A stretch of DNA of 64,000 nt from JBBRYW01 sp038253945 (lineage in GTDB: Bacteria > Actinomycetota > Thermoleophilia > Gaiellales > Gaiellaceae), in NCBI GenBank assembly GCA_038253945.1, contig JBBSGR010000001.1, positions 124,001 to 188,000 on the forward strand, written 5' to 3'. The notes under the pieces are model-generated. The model did no database searches, was not told where the DNA came from, and saw only the letters and a program-made list of their open reading frames with translations. Positions within the stretch are counted from its first letter, which is position 1, and each line of letters opens with the position of its first letter. Shown one piece after another: positions 25,401 through 34,048 of the stretch. The position numbers and the translations under genes were made by a program.

Positions 25401-26644
25401 GCTCGCTCGTGCAGACCTCGGCGCGCGCGGAGCCGAAGGACGGCGAGGCGTTCCTGCCCGCCGGTTTCTTCGATTCGTTCCCGCAACTCGAGCTCGAGCG
25501 AAACCGATTTGCTTCGCCCCTCGAGCGGAGCGGCACCCCGGTCTTCCTCGCGGACGAGCGTATCGTCACCGACCGTCACGAGCGGCTGGAGCATGCGCTT
25601 CGCACGCAATGGGGAAGCTCGGCGATCGCGTACTCGTTCAAGACGAACTACGCGGTCGCGGAATCCGGGATTCTGCAGCGGCGGGGCGCATGGGCGGAAG
25701 TCGTCTCCGGCCGCGAGTACGCGCTGGCGCGGCGACTGGGCTACTCCGGCGCCCACATCGTCTTCAACGGCCCCCTCAAGCGCGACGCCGAGCTGCGAGC
25801 GACGCTCGCCGACGGCGCGCTCGTCCACGTCGACAACGAAGAGGAGCTCGAGCGGGTGCTCATGCTGGCGGCGCGTCGACCCGCCCGTGCAAGGACAGGC
25901 TTACGCGTCCGCGCCGATCTCGAGTCGCTGCCGAGCCGGTTCGGCTTCTCCCTGAACGATGAGGCCCAGGCCGCCGCCGCGGCGGTCGCGTCGGTGCCCG
26001 GGGTCGCGCTCGAGAGCCTTCACCTGCACCTAAAGGGTGACACGGATGACCCGGCGGTGTACCGCGCGGCCGCGCGGCAGCTTGCGGGCTTCCTTCGGAA
26101 CCTGCCCGACGACGTGCGCCGCAGGTTGCGCTCGCTCGATTTCGGCGGCGGCTTCCCGGCGCACGGACCAAAGCCGCGCAGCCGCCAGAGTTGGGAGCCG
26201 CGTCCTGTCGAGGAGTACGTCGCCGCGATCGTCGAGGAGCTCGCCCCCGTGTTTCCGGCCGGCGAGCGGCCCATGCTGATTCTCGAGCCCGGCCGGTACC
26301 TCGTTGCCGACGCCTTCAGCTTCGTCTCACGGGTTCTCCGTGCCGGGCGGTCCGTGGAGGGCGAGTTGGTGACCGTCGACGGCGCGGCGACGATGTTGCC
26401 GCTCAGGCACTACTGCCCGCAGGTGGCACGCGTCTTTGCGGCGGACCTCACGGCGAGATACGGCGAGCCGGTGCATTCCGTCGTCTTCGGCTCGTCGTGC
26501 CGGGAGAACGACGTCCTGTACGAGGGCCTACTGCCGCGGACGCACCCAGGCGACCTCATCGCCTTCTACGCGACGGGCGCGTACAACGCGAGCCTCAGCC
26601 CGGCGTTCATTTTCGAAGTCCCGCCCACCGTCCTCGTCCCGTAG
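25397..26644 (+). CDS. Fold-type III PLP-dependent decarboxylase (diaminopimelate/ornithine decarboxylase-like)
   Basis: A 415-residue alanine-racemase-fold decarboxylase. The Schiff-base Lys is about K82 in AYSFKTNYA. LHLHLKGDTDDP replaces the usual HIGSQ-type loop. LDFGGGFPAHG holds the PLP phosphate, ILEPGRYLVADA is the EPGR motif, and GSSCRENDVLYEG carries the subunit-crossing Cys and Asp. All key residues for decarboxylation are present. The substrate is unclear; the family acts on DAP, ornithine, arginine, or carrier-bound amino acids. The position next to an ATP-grasp ligase, not a lys operon, argues for a specialised substrate (inference). Confidence 0.86.
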   Translation: MSSLVQTSARAEPKDGEAFLPAGFFDSFPQLELERNRFASPLERSGTPVFLADERIVTDRHERLEHALRTQWGSSAIAYSFKTNYAVAESGILQRRGAWAEVVSGREYALARRLGYSGAHIVFNGPLKRDAELRATLADGALVHVDNEEELERVLMLAARRPARARTGLRVRADLESLPSRFGFSLNDEAQAAAAAVASVPGVALESLHLHLKGDTDDPAVYRAAARQLAGFLRNLPDDVRRRLRSLDFGGGFPAHGPKPRSRQSWEPRPVEEYVAAIVEELAPVFPAGERPMLILEPGRYLVADAFSFVSRVLRAGRSVEGELVTVDGAATMLPLRHYCPQVARVFAADLTARYGEPVHSVVFGSSCRENDVLYEGLLPRTHPGDLIAFYATGAYNASLSPAFIFEVPPTVLVP

Positions 26645-26650
26645 GAATGT

Positions 26651-27262
26651 GTGTCGAGGATCCGAGCGTCTCGCGCGGGGATCCCGGAACAGGCCATCGC
26701 CGAGCGGCTTCGTCGCGCGCGGCGCATTCTCGTCGTGGGGCCGAGCGGCTCGGGAAAGACGCGCCTCGCCCTCCGGCTCGGCTCGTTGCTCGATCTCCCG
26801 GTCGTGCACCTGGACGCGCACCGCTGGCAGCCGGGTTGGGTCGCCCTGCCCCACCGCGAATGGAGGAAGGTCGTCGGCGACCTCGTCCAGCGCCCGGCAT
26901 GGATTATGGACGGGACGTACGAGAGCACGCTCGACTTGCGTCTTGCGGCGAGCGACGCCGTCGTCGCGATCGAGGCGCCACGGCTGCTCTGCGTGTACGG
27001 CGTGGTGCGACGGCGTGTCCTCGGCCTCGGGCGGAAGCGCCCCGATGCGCCGCCCGGACAGCCACTTGACCGGGCATTCCTGCGCTACATCTGGGACTAC
27101 CCGGTCGCCACGCGGCCGCTGCTCTGGGCATGCCTTCGCGAACGGCGCACAGCCACAGCGCTCGTGGTGCTGAGTAGTCGTGCGGACGTGCGCCGCCTCG
27201 TTCGAGAGCTCGAAAGCGTTTGCGGCAGCGCCTACGCCGGCCGGAAGCGAAGGATCCGGTGA
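26651..27262 (+). CDS. Small P-loop kinase (adenylate-kinase/FlaR topology-modulation-like)
   Basis: A 203-residue nucleotide kinase-like protein with Walker A GPSGSGKTRLA at about residue 34. HLDAHRWQPGW and WIMDGTYESTLDLRL follow, then an Arg-rich lid (YGVVRRRVLGLGRKRPD). This pattern is that of the DNA topology modulation protein FlaR/adenylate kinase-related group, whose substrates are unknown. It starts 6 bases after the decarboxylase stop and ends the rightward run. The last 31 bases overlap the end of the convergent propeller gene. Confidence 0.78.
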   Translation: MSRIRASRAGIPEQAIAERLRRARRILVVGPSGSGKTRLALRLGSLLDLPVVHLDAHRWQPGWVALPHREWRKVVGDLVQRPAWIMDGTYESTLDLRLAASDAVVAIEAPRLLCVYGVVRRRVLGLGRKRPDAPPGQPLDRAFLRYIWDYPVATRPLLWACLRERRTATALVVLSSRADVRRLVRELESVCGSAYAGRKRRIR

Positions 27263-28971
27263 TGGCAGTGGTCGCAGAGGATGAGCTCGCCCGTGGCCGC
27301 GAGGTGGGCCCAGCGCGGCTGGTTGAACCACTCCAGAGGCGAGCCCTGAGCGGCCGAGAGCTCCCAGAGCAGCTCGCCGCTCTCGTCGGCAGCGAGCACC
27401 CGGTTGTTCCCGGTATCGCAAACGACGAGTGCGCCCGTGGGCGAGAGCTCGGCGTGGCGAGGCCGGTTCAGCCGCAGCCACGACGAGCCGCAGCGCACGG
27501 CCCTGAGCTCGGAGACGACGCAGCCGTTGTCTGCCACGCGGATGATCCGGTCATGCCCCGAGTCGCAGATCAAGACGTCCCCGTCCTGAAGCGCCTGCGC
27601 GCTGTGCGGGTCGTCGAGAACGACGGGGTCGTCACGGCCCCCGATCGCCCGGTACACATGCCCGCTCCAGTCGGCCTCGACGACGAGCCGAAGCGGCGAG
27701 TCGGTGATGAGCAGGTGGCCACCCGGAAGCAGGCCGACGTCGTGCGGGTCGGAGAGGCGGAGGGGCGGCTCCAGCTGGAGCGTGTCGAGTTGCCGCACGA
27801 CCTCGCCTCCACGTGTCACCTCGAGCACGCGACCGTTGCGACCGTCGGCAACGAGAAGGCCGCCGCCTCGCAGCACGCGAGCGCACCGCGGCCAGAAGAG
27901 CTCGGCGGCTCCGGCGAGCGGCCACTCCCGGCAGGTGCCGTTCCCGACGACGACGACTCGGTCGTGCCCCGTGTCGGCCACGAGCAGGCATCCTCCGCGC
28001 ATCGGCTCGACCGCCCGCGGGAACGAGAACAGCCTTCGGGGGGGCGGGTCGCCGCACGCCCACGCGATCTCGCCCTGGGCGTCGTACTCGACGACGCGAC
28101 CGTTGCCCGCGTCGCAGACGAGCATGTGCCCCGACGCGAGGCGGTCGGCGAACGTGGGCGAGGAAAGCCCGCCGGCCGGCGCCGCCAGCACCTCGCCGGC
28201 GCCGGTGACGGCCACGACGCGGTCGTTCCGCGTGTCGGCGACGAGCCGCTGCCCATCCGCGGTCTCCCACGCCGAGCGCGGACTCGAGAAGCGTCCGCCG
28301 CGCCGCCCGGGGTCGCGCCAACTGCCGAGCTCCCACACGACGGCGCCGGTTCGGTCGAGCTCCGTGACGACGTGGCAGAACTCGTCCGCGACGAGCACAT
28401 TGCCGTTTCGCAGCGACTGCACGCTGCCGGGGAAGCCGAGCCGATCGAGCGGCCGGGGGAGATACCAGAGCAGCCGTCCACCCTCGTCGACCTCCGCCAG
28501 CTCCGTTGCGAACAGCTCGTCGGCGAACGCGACGAGGAACGTGTCCCGCGGCGTGCGGGACGCAACGAGCGGCATGTGCTTCGAGATCGCGGAGAGGTCG
28601 ACGGCGGCCACAGGCTGCCCGGTCATCGAGTTGATCACGAGCTCCCAGCGCGTCACGCGCAGGAGCGCGACGTTTTTCCCCGCCGGGACGCCGTAACCCT
28701 CCCCGACCGCCTCCAGCAGCTTCCCGTCAGCGCCGAAGCGCAGCGTCCGATACTCGGCGCGCAGAGGGACGGACTTCCGGATCGCGAGCTCGTCGACGAC
28801 CAGGGTCGTCCCGTCCTCGGCACGCGCGGCGAACACCGGATACTGCAGCTCGGAGCGGTGGCGCCCTCCGCGCGCGTAGTCGACGCCAACCTCCTCGACG
28901 AGCGACCACCCCACGCCGGCAAGTGAACCAGTTCCGGCGGCGGCATGCCGCGGTCGTCGCGGGGAGGTCAC
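27232..28971 (-). CDS. NHL-like beta-propeller protein
   Basis: A 579-residue protein. The first 170 residues are beta-rich without a clear family. The rest is repeats of the form [LV]xxGxxL[VI][AC]D[TS]xxxR[VI][VI]xxx (VADTRNDRVV, VCDAGNGRVVEY, VADTGHDRVVVV, ICDSGHDRIIRV, VCDTGNNRVLAA), at least ten NHL-type blades. Arylsulfotransferase-like propellers share this look, which is notable with a sulfotransferase domain nearby, but I see no signal peptide or proven catalytic His. GTG 28971 is chosen because no other ATG/GTG lies in frame near the first strand. It is divergent from the GT4 at 28990 with 18 bases between. Confidence 0.78.
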   Translation of the reverse strand: MTSPRRPRHAAAGTGSLAGVGWSLVEEVGVDYARGGRHRSELQYPVFAARAEDGTTLVVDELAIRKSVPLRAEYRTLRFGADGKLLEAVGEGYGVPAGKNVALLRVTRWELVINSMTGQPVAAVDLSAISKHMPLVASRTPRDTFLVAFADELFATELAEVDEGGRLLWYLPRPLDRLGFPGSVQSLRNGNVLVADEFCHVVTELDRTGAVVWELGSWRDPGRRGGRFSSPRSAWETADGQRLVADTRNDRVVAVTGAGEVLAAPAGGLSSPTFADRLASGHMLVCDAGNGRVVEYDAQGEIAWACGDPPPRRLFSFPRAVEPMRGGCLLVADTGHDRVVVVGNGTCREWPLAGAAELFWPRCARVLRGGGLLVADGRNGRVLEVTRGGEVVRQLDTLQLEPPLRLSDPHDVGLLPGGHLLITDSPLRLVVEADWSGHVYRAIGGRDDPVVLDDPHSAQALQDGDVLICDSGHDRIIRVADNGCVVSELRAVRCGSSWLRLNRPRHAELSPTGALVVCDTGNNRVLAADESGELLWELSAAQGSPLEWFNQPRWAHLAATGELILCDHCHHRILRFRPA

Positions 28972-28989
28972 GCTAACGTAGACCCGACG

Positions 28990-30153
28990 GTGAAGCGCAC
29001 GTGGCCCGCGCACACGCTCGTACTCCTGACACCGGGACGGCAGTCGCACGACGACTCCGTCGGCGCGATGCTCGCACGAGCATTCCCGGAGCTTCGCGTG
29101 GAGCCTGTGACCGTTCGCGAGCTCCTCGCGGATCGCCGCACCCTCTCCTTCAGAGCGCGCAACCGCCTCAGCGCGATCTCGGAGTACGGCGGACTCGCGC
29201 TTCGGCGGCGCACGCGACTCTCTTACTACGGCCCGTGGACGAGCTACTACTTCGACGCGGTGAAACGGGCTGCCGCCGAACGGCTCTCGGAGAGCGACCA
29301 CACAATCTCGTTCCAGACTGAATCGCTGTTCGACGCCAGCGTCCCCGGCGTGCCGCATTTCGTCTACACGGGGCACGCCGCGCTCGCGAGCCTCGACTAC
29401 CCGGGGTTCGACGCCCGCGACCTGATGAGGCGCTGGCTGCCACTCGAGAGCTCGATCTACGCGAATGCGGCGACCGTGTTTACCCATAGCGAGCACACGT
29501 CCCGCTGGCTTGTCGAGGGCTACGGTTGCCCGCCGGAGAGGGTCGTCTGCGTGCACTCGGGTGGCAACCCGCCGGCTCCGAGCGCGCCTCCGTGCTTCGA
29601 CGAGGCGCGATACGCCGCCAAGCGGATCCTCTTCGCGGGGCTTCGCTGGGAAGTCAAGGGCGGGCCGCAGCTCGTCGCCGCGTTCCGGCGCGTGCGCGAG
29701 CGGCACCCCGACGCGACGTTGACGATCGTCGGCTGCACCCCCGACGTAGACGTGCCGAACTGCCACGTCGTGGGGCGGGTTCCGCTCCACGAGATGCCCG
29801 CGTACTACGAAACGGCGTCGGTGTTCTGTCTCCCGACCACGAAGGAGGCCTTCGGGCGCGTCTTCGTGGAGGCGCTCTCGCACGGGCTGCCGGTGGTCGC
29901 GACGAACTTCGGCCCGATTCCCGAGCTTGTGATCGAGGGGGACACGGGCCACCTCGTCGACAGCGGCGACGTGCGCAGCCTTGCGGACCGGCTCGTGGGG
30001 CTTCTCGACGACCCGGCGCGCTGCCGCCGGCTCGGCCGCCGCGGTTACGGGCTCGCGCAGGAGCGGTACAACTGGGAAACGACGGGTATGCGGATCAGGC
30101 GCACGGTCGAGCAAGAGCTGTTCCACGGGGAGAACTGCCTCGCTCGCCGCTAG
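28990..30153 (+). CDS. Glycosyltransferase family 4
   Basis: A 387-residue GT-B enzyme. It has a long N-terminal acceptor domain (HTLVLLTPGRQSHDDSVGAM), then IYANAATVFTHSEHTSRWLV, RILFAGLRWEVKGGPQLV, and the donor-site segment CLPTTKEAFGRVFVEALSHGLPVVAT with the E-x7-E pattern. Everything needed for activity is present; donor and acceptor are unknown. It opens the second rightward run of the cluster. Its last codon overlaps the ABC permease reading frame. Confidence 0.86.
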   Translation: MKRTWPAHTLVLLTPGRQSHDDSVGAMLARAFPELRVEPVTVRELLADRRTLSFRARNRLSAISEYGGLALRRRTRLSYYGPWTSYYFDAVKRAAAERLSESDHTISFQTESLFDASVPGVPHFVYTGHAALASLDYPGFDARDLMRRWLPLESSIYANAATVFTHSEHTSRWLVEGYGCPPERVVCVHSGGNPPAPSAPPCFDEARYAAKRILFAGLRWEVKGGPQLVAAFRRVRERHPDATLTIVGCTPDVDVPNCHVVGRVPLHEMPAYYETASVFCLPTTKEAFGRVFVEALSHGLPVVATNFGPIPELVIEGDTGHLVDSGDVRSLADRLVGLLDDPARCRRLGRRGYGLAQERYNWETTGMRIRRTVEQELFHGENCLARR

Positions 30154-30952
30154 GCCGCGCTGGCACGTCTTCCGCGCCATCGTTTGGCGCGACTACCGGA
30201 CCAAGCGGTCGTACCGCATCGGTCTCGCTGCAGACGCCTTCCAGGGGGCGCTCACGCTCGCCATCTACTTCTTCATCTCCCGCTTCTTCGGCGAGCCGAA
30301 CAGTGCCGCGCTCAACCACGCCCCGACCTACTTCGCCTTCGCCGCAGTCGGCATAGTCACCAGCGCCGTGATTCTGAGCGGAACTCTCGACGTCACCGCG
30401 AGAATGCGCGAGGAGCAGCTCGCCGGGACGCTCGAGGCTCTCGTCGCGCAGCCGCTCGACGCAACGGAGATGTGCCTGGGCCTCGTCGGATTCCCGTTCG
30501 GGTTCGCGCTCGCCCGAGCTCTCGTCTACCTGACCGCCGCGTCGTTTGCAATGAATCTCGATCTCCTCAACGCGAGCTGGATCGGCGTCGTCGCCGTGCT
30601 CGTGAGCGCTTCTGCTGCGTTCGCCACGTTCGCAGTGGTCGCGGCCGCGATCGTGCTCGTGGCCAAGCGCGGCGAGACGATCGCCGTCATGCTCGTCACG
30701 CTCATGACCGTTTTCGGCGGAACCGTCTTCCCGGTGTCGACGCTGCCGGGCTGGCTGCAGCCCCTGGCCCACGCGCTGCCCACGAGGGTGGCATTCGACG
30801 GCGTCCGGAACGCGCTTTTCCGCGGCGAGGGCTGGACGCTCGACCTGCTCGCGCTCCTCGCCTTCGCCGGCGTCGGGATCCCGCTCGCGACGATCCTGTT
30901 CGGACGCGCGCTCGGGCACGCCGCGCGCTCGGGCACGCTCGCGGAATACTGA
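30152..30952 (+). CDS. ABC-2 type transporter permease (start codon unresolved)
   Basis: About 260 residues with six predicted helices. It has the ABC-2 signature: N-terminal basic segment (WRDYRTKRSYRIG), first long helix, GTLEALVAQPLDATEMC as coupling loop, and FGGTVFPVSTLPGWLQPLAHALP near the end. It is the membrane half of an exporter; the ATPase half is probably the leftward gene at 32815. No ATG, GTG or TTG lies between 29984 and the conserved N-terminus; the nearest in-frame one is TTG 29981, deep inside the GT4 gene. I give the first codon after the GT4 stop as a nominal start. A rare start codon or an assembly error is likely. Confidence 0.75.
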   Translation, partial: RPRWHVFRAIVWRDYRTKRSYRIGLAADAFQGALTLAIYFFISRFFGEPNSAALNHAPTYFAFAAVGIVTSAVILSGTLDVTARMREEQLAGTLEALVAQPLDATEMCLGLVGFPFGFALARALVYLTAASFAMNLDLLNASWIGVVAVLVSASAAFATFAVVAAAIVLVAKRGETIAVMLVTLMTVFGGTVFPVSTLPGWLQPLAHALPTRVAFDGVRNALFRGEGWTLDLLALLAFAGVGIPLATILFGRALGHAARSGTLAEY

Positions 30953-30953
30953 C

Positions 30954-32153
30954 GTGAGCCGGCTCGGCAGCCCGGACGGCTTCATCCGGCCCAGGCCCAT
31001 GGTGTCGCCGCGAGTGCTCGCCGGTAGGCGGCCGCGCTTGCCGCCACCCCTCGACGCCCCTGGCGTCACTTTCCACGCGAGGGCGCGCGATGCAATCTGG
31101 CGCGCGGTGAAGGCGCTTGCTCCCGGCCCGGAGGACACCGTGCTGCTGCCCTCGTACAACTGCGGCGCGGAGGTCGACGCTGTTCTCAACGCGCCGGCAC
31201 GCGTCCGGTTCTACCGGGTCGATGCGGACGCGCGCCTCGACATGGCGCACCTGTGCGGGTCGATCGACGCGCACACGCGTGCCGTCCTCCTGACGCACTA
31301 CTTCGGCTTCGCGGAGCCGGCGCTGCCCACGGTCGTCGACCTCTGCCGTGCGCACGGATTGACGCTGATCGAGGACTGCGCGCACGCGCTCCTCTCGACG
31401 GCAGACGGTCGGCCGCTCGGCACGTCAGGCGACATCGCGGTCTTCAGCCTGTGGAAAACGCTCCCTGTCCCAGACGGCGCCGCCGCGTGCAGCAACGGCC
31501 GCCTCGTCGTCCCCACCGGCACGGCCCGGCCGCCACTCTTCGACTCGCTGAACTGGGTGCGGCTGAGCGCCCGGTCACGCCGCGCTGCGCGAGCACGCCG
31601 TGGCTGTTCCTCGGCCGCGCGGCGCGCGGTGAGGAGGGCGCTCGCCAGCTCCTCGCGATCCGCCCTCCCGGCCGGCGCGAACCCGCACGTAAGCTTCGAC
31701 GCGGGGACCGCGGAGTGGACGATCTCGGTGCCGGCACTCCTCATAGCTGCACGGAGCGACCACGCGGCGATCGCTGCGCAGCGGCGGCGCAACTACGCGC
31801 ACCTCGCGCGCGAGCTGGCCGACGTTTCGCGCCTTCGGCTCCTCCGTCCCGAGCTGGATACCGGCGCGTGCCCACTGGCGCTTCCCGTCGTCACCCGGGA
31901 GGCGGACTCGCTCCACAAGCACCTACGACGCGCAGCCATCGGCGCCGAGCTCTTCTGGAGTGACTTCCATCCGAGCTTCCCGGCGAACGAGTTCCCCGAC
32001 GCGACGTTCCTGAAGCGCCACGTCGTCGCGCTACCGGTTCACCAGGATCTCGGCGCGGCGGCGATGCGACGCATCGCCGCCGTCGTGCAGGGCTGGAGCG
32101 CCGGTTCGTCAAGCGCGCCCGACTCGGCTTCAAGGTTCGGAGGGGGGCCCTAG
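30954..32153 (+). CDS. DegT/DnrJ/EryC1/StrS-family PLP aminotransferase-like protein
   Basis: A 399-residue fold-type I PLP protein. LLPSYNCGAEVDAVL is the cofactor-proximal loop, GLTLIEDCAHALLST has the PLP-ring Asp, and FSLWKTLPVPDGAAA contains the Schiff-base Lys (about K168). Members transaminate keto-sugars or act on small-molecule ketones. Residues about 205-240 are a long Arg/Ala/Ser stretch where other members have ordered sequence, so that part may be looped out or locally misread. GTG 30954 begins two bases after the permease stop, so the two are co-transcribed. Confidence 0.8.
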   Translation: MSRLGSPDGFIRPRPMVSPRVLAGRRPRLPPPLDAPGVTFHARARDAIWRAVKALAPGPEDTVLLPSYNCGAEVDAVLNAPARVRFYRVDADARLDMAHLCGSIDAHTRAVLLTHYFGFAEPALPTVVDLCRAHGLTLIEDCAHALLSTADGRPLGTSGDIAVFSLWKTLPVPDGAAACSNGRLVVPTGTARPPLFDSLNWVRLSARSRRAARARRGCSSAARRAVRRALASSSRSALPAGANPHVSFDAGTAEWTISVPALLIAARSDHAAIAAQRRRNYAHLARELADVSRLRLLRPELDTGACPLALPVVTREADSLHKHLRRAAIGAELFWSDFHPSFPANEFPDATFLKRHVVALPVHQDLGAAAMRRIAAVVQGWSAGSSSAPDSASRFGGGP

Positions 32154-32155
32154 CG

Positions 32156-32818
32156 TTGGCGCTCGGAGGCAACGATGGCGACGCTCACTCGGAGCTTGCC
32201 GAGCTCCTCGCCAAGCAGCCTTACACGGTTGCGATCGGCGGGCTCACGCTCGCAGTCGACGAGGACGTCTTCCCGCCGGATCTCGGCCGGTGCGCGCGCA
32301 ACATGGCGACCATCTGTGCGGGATACGGTGCGCGTCGGGCGCTCGAGATGGGCTGCGGGTCGGGCTACCTCGCGCTCGCGCTCAAGCAATCGGGCGTGGG
32401 TGACGTCTGGGCCGCCGACGTCCACGATCCGGCCGTCGAGTGCGCGCGCCGAAACGCCGCGCAGAACGCCCACGTCGGCCCGGTGACCGTCGTTCGCAGC
32501 GACCTGTTCGACGCCATCCCGACCTCGCTTACGTTCGACCTCGTGGCGTTCAACCAGCCGTTCGCCCCCAGCAGCGGCGGAGTTCTCTGCGGTTGCGGCC
32601 CGGACGGCGGGTACAGGCTCACGAGACGGTTCCTGATCGAGGCGGAGTCACGCCTTGCGCTGGACGGCGTCGCGGTGATGGCGTTCTCGGACCGGGCGCC
32701 GCCAGAACACGACCCCGCTCGGATCGCCAAGGAGCTCGGGTACCACGTGACGACGCTGCTCAACGCGTACTACTCCGAGTCCCACAATTTCATCTACGAA
32801 ATTCGGCCGAAGCGTTAG
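32156..32818 (+). CDS. Class I SAM-dependent methyltransferase (HemK/MTS-like)
   Basis: A 220-residue methyltransferase. Motif I is ALEMGCGSGYLALAL, motif II VWAADVHDP, and the catalytic NPPY position of MTS/HemK enzymes reads FNQPFAP, so the amide-binding tetrad is altered (N-Q-P-F). A C-terminal beta strand NFIYEIRPK ends it. The change argues against glutamine-N5 methylation of release factors and for a small-molecule or other target. TTG 32156 is preceded by AGGGGGG. It ends overlapping the convergent ABC ATPase gene by 4 bases. Confidence 0.8.
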   Translation: MALGGNDGDAHSELAELLAKQPYTVAIGGLTLAVDEDVFPPDLGRCARNMATICAGYGARRALEMGCGSGYLALALKQSGVGDVWAADVHDPAVECARRNAAQNAHVGPVTVVRSDLFDAIPTSLTFDLVAFNQPFAPSSGGVLCGCGPDGGYRLTRRFLIEAESRLALDGVAVMAFSDRAPPEHDPARIAKELGYHVTTLLNAYYSESHNFIYEIRPKR

Positions 32819-33471
32819 CCGGCCAGCCGCACCGTGCGATGGCAGCGCCCGAGATCGTCACGCCGGTTCGTCGCGATCACGACGGCCACGCGCGGCCGCC
32901 GGTCGAGTGCCGCCCAGAGGAGCGCTGACGCCGTGTCGTCGAGCGAGCGGGTCGGCTCGTCGAGCAGGAGGAGCGGGGGCTCTTGGACGAGTGCTCGCGC
33001 CAGCGCGAGCTTCTGGATCATTCCGGTCGAGCAGCGGTCGACACGGCGCCGGAGAATCTCCGAGAGCTCCAGCTCCTCTTCGAGCGCGCGGACCGTTCGG
33101 GCTGCCGCTCGCGTGTCGGGATCGCGCACCCTCGCGACGAAGAGCAGGTTCGTCCACCCGGTGAGGCGCCCGTAGAAGCTGCGATCGTGCGCGAGCATCG
33201 CGCCGATGAGCCCGCGCGCCCTCCGCGATCCTGCGGCGTGACCTGCCACCGAGATCCAGCCGCTCGTCGGCTGAAGCGTCCCTAAGATGCAGCGCAGAAT
33301 GGTCGTCTTGCCCGAGCCGTTTGGACCACAGAGTGCGACCCGCTCGCCGGAACTGACTGCCAGGCCGAAATTCTGGACCACCCTGCGCCCGCCAAATCCG
33401 CGACAGAGCCCCTCGATGAGGAGGACCGGGTCGTCGGTGGTGCCTCCGGCAGGGCCGCGTGCGGCTAGCAA
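32815..33471 (-). CDS. ABC transporter ATP-binding protein
   Basis: A 218-residue ATPase subunit. Walker A GPNGSGKTT, Q-loop region, the signature motif degenerate as CSTGMIQKLALARAL (the usual LSGGQ reads STGMI), Walker B LLLLDEP, and a late switch region IATNRRDD lacking the canonical His. The altered signature (STGM) is typical of drug/O-antigen exporter ATPases paired with ABC-2 permeases. The likely partner is the permease at 30152, although this gene is on the opposite strand. The TTG at 33471 is the only suitable start. Confidence 0.85.
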   Translation of the reverse strand: MLAARGPAGGTTDDPVLLIEGLCRGFGGRRVVQNFGLAVSSGERVALCGPNGSGKTTILRCILGTLQPTSGWISVAGHAAGSRRARGLIGAMLAHDRSFYGRLTGWTNLLFVARVRDPDTRAAARTVRALEEELELSEILRRRVDRCSTGMIQKLALARALVQEPPLLLLDEPTRSLDDTASALLWAALDRRPRVAVVIATNRRDDLGRCHRTVRLAG

Positions 33472-33619
33472 CGCCGAGAGGAGCTCGAGCGGTTAGGGCG
33501 CAGCCGCCTGGAACCTGCTTGGAACGCGAACGCGCCCCGATGTATCGGCAAACGCACAGGCTGCTCGATCTTACCCTCCCTCTTCCTACCCGCTCCCGAG
33601 CGCGTCCGCGCTTGCCTCG

Positions 33620-34006
33620 ATGAAACGCCCGTCCGCGTGGAAGACGCGCGCGGGCGCCGGCCTCATGGCCCTGCTTGCGATCGTGGTCGTCTGGCAACGC
33701 CCGTGGGATCCGCGCATGGACAGCCTCAGTGCGGCGCGCGCGTTGCGAGCTAAGCTTGCAGCGTCCAGACGCAGTCGCTGCACAGCTGCGCGGGCCGGCC
33801 TCTCGAAGCCTTCGCGCCTCGTCGCTCGCAGGTGCGCGGCCGAGGACTCGGTTTCCTATCGGTGCAAGCGAGAGGAAAACGACGGCACGATCGTCGGCAT
33901 GAAGGATGTCGACTACCTGTGCGAGCCGCTCGGGAATCCCGAGCTGGAGTCATACTGGATCGGCACGAACAGGCACTCGATCACGGATCTGCAACCCACG
34001 GGTTAG
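33620..34006 (+). CDS. Small membrane-anchored or exported protein, unknown
   Basis: A 128-residue protein with a basic start (MKRPSAWKTR) and one hydrophobic helix (about 12-26), then an exposed domain with four Cys. It has no family I recognise. The C-terminal part (SVSYRCKREENDG, VDYLCEPLGNP) is polar and acidic. It lies between the ABC ATPase and the epimerase and could be a lipoprotein-like or single-pass envelope protein. Existence is likely from frame and start; function is unknown. Confidence 0.55.
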   Translation: MKRPSAWKTRAGAGLMALLAIVVVWQRPWDPRMDSLSAARALRAKLAASRRSRCTAARAGLSKPSRLVARRCAAEDSVSYRCKREENDGTIVGMKDVDYLCEPLGNPELESYWIGTNRHSITDLQPTG

Positions 34007-34048
34007 CGAATGACTTGCGCGCGTACGGGCCGCGTACGCTGCGCACCC

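Noticed and set aside
27220..28926. A 568-codon plus-strand frame opposite the NHL-like gene
   Set aside because: Repeats in it are the complement of the NHL repeats; the minus frame shows real blade motifs.
28653..28946. ATG-initiated start for the NHL-like protein at 28946
   Set aside because: That ATG is in another frame; the frame carrying the propeller begins at GTG 28971.
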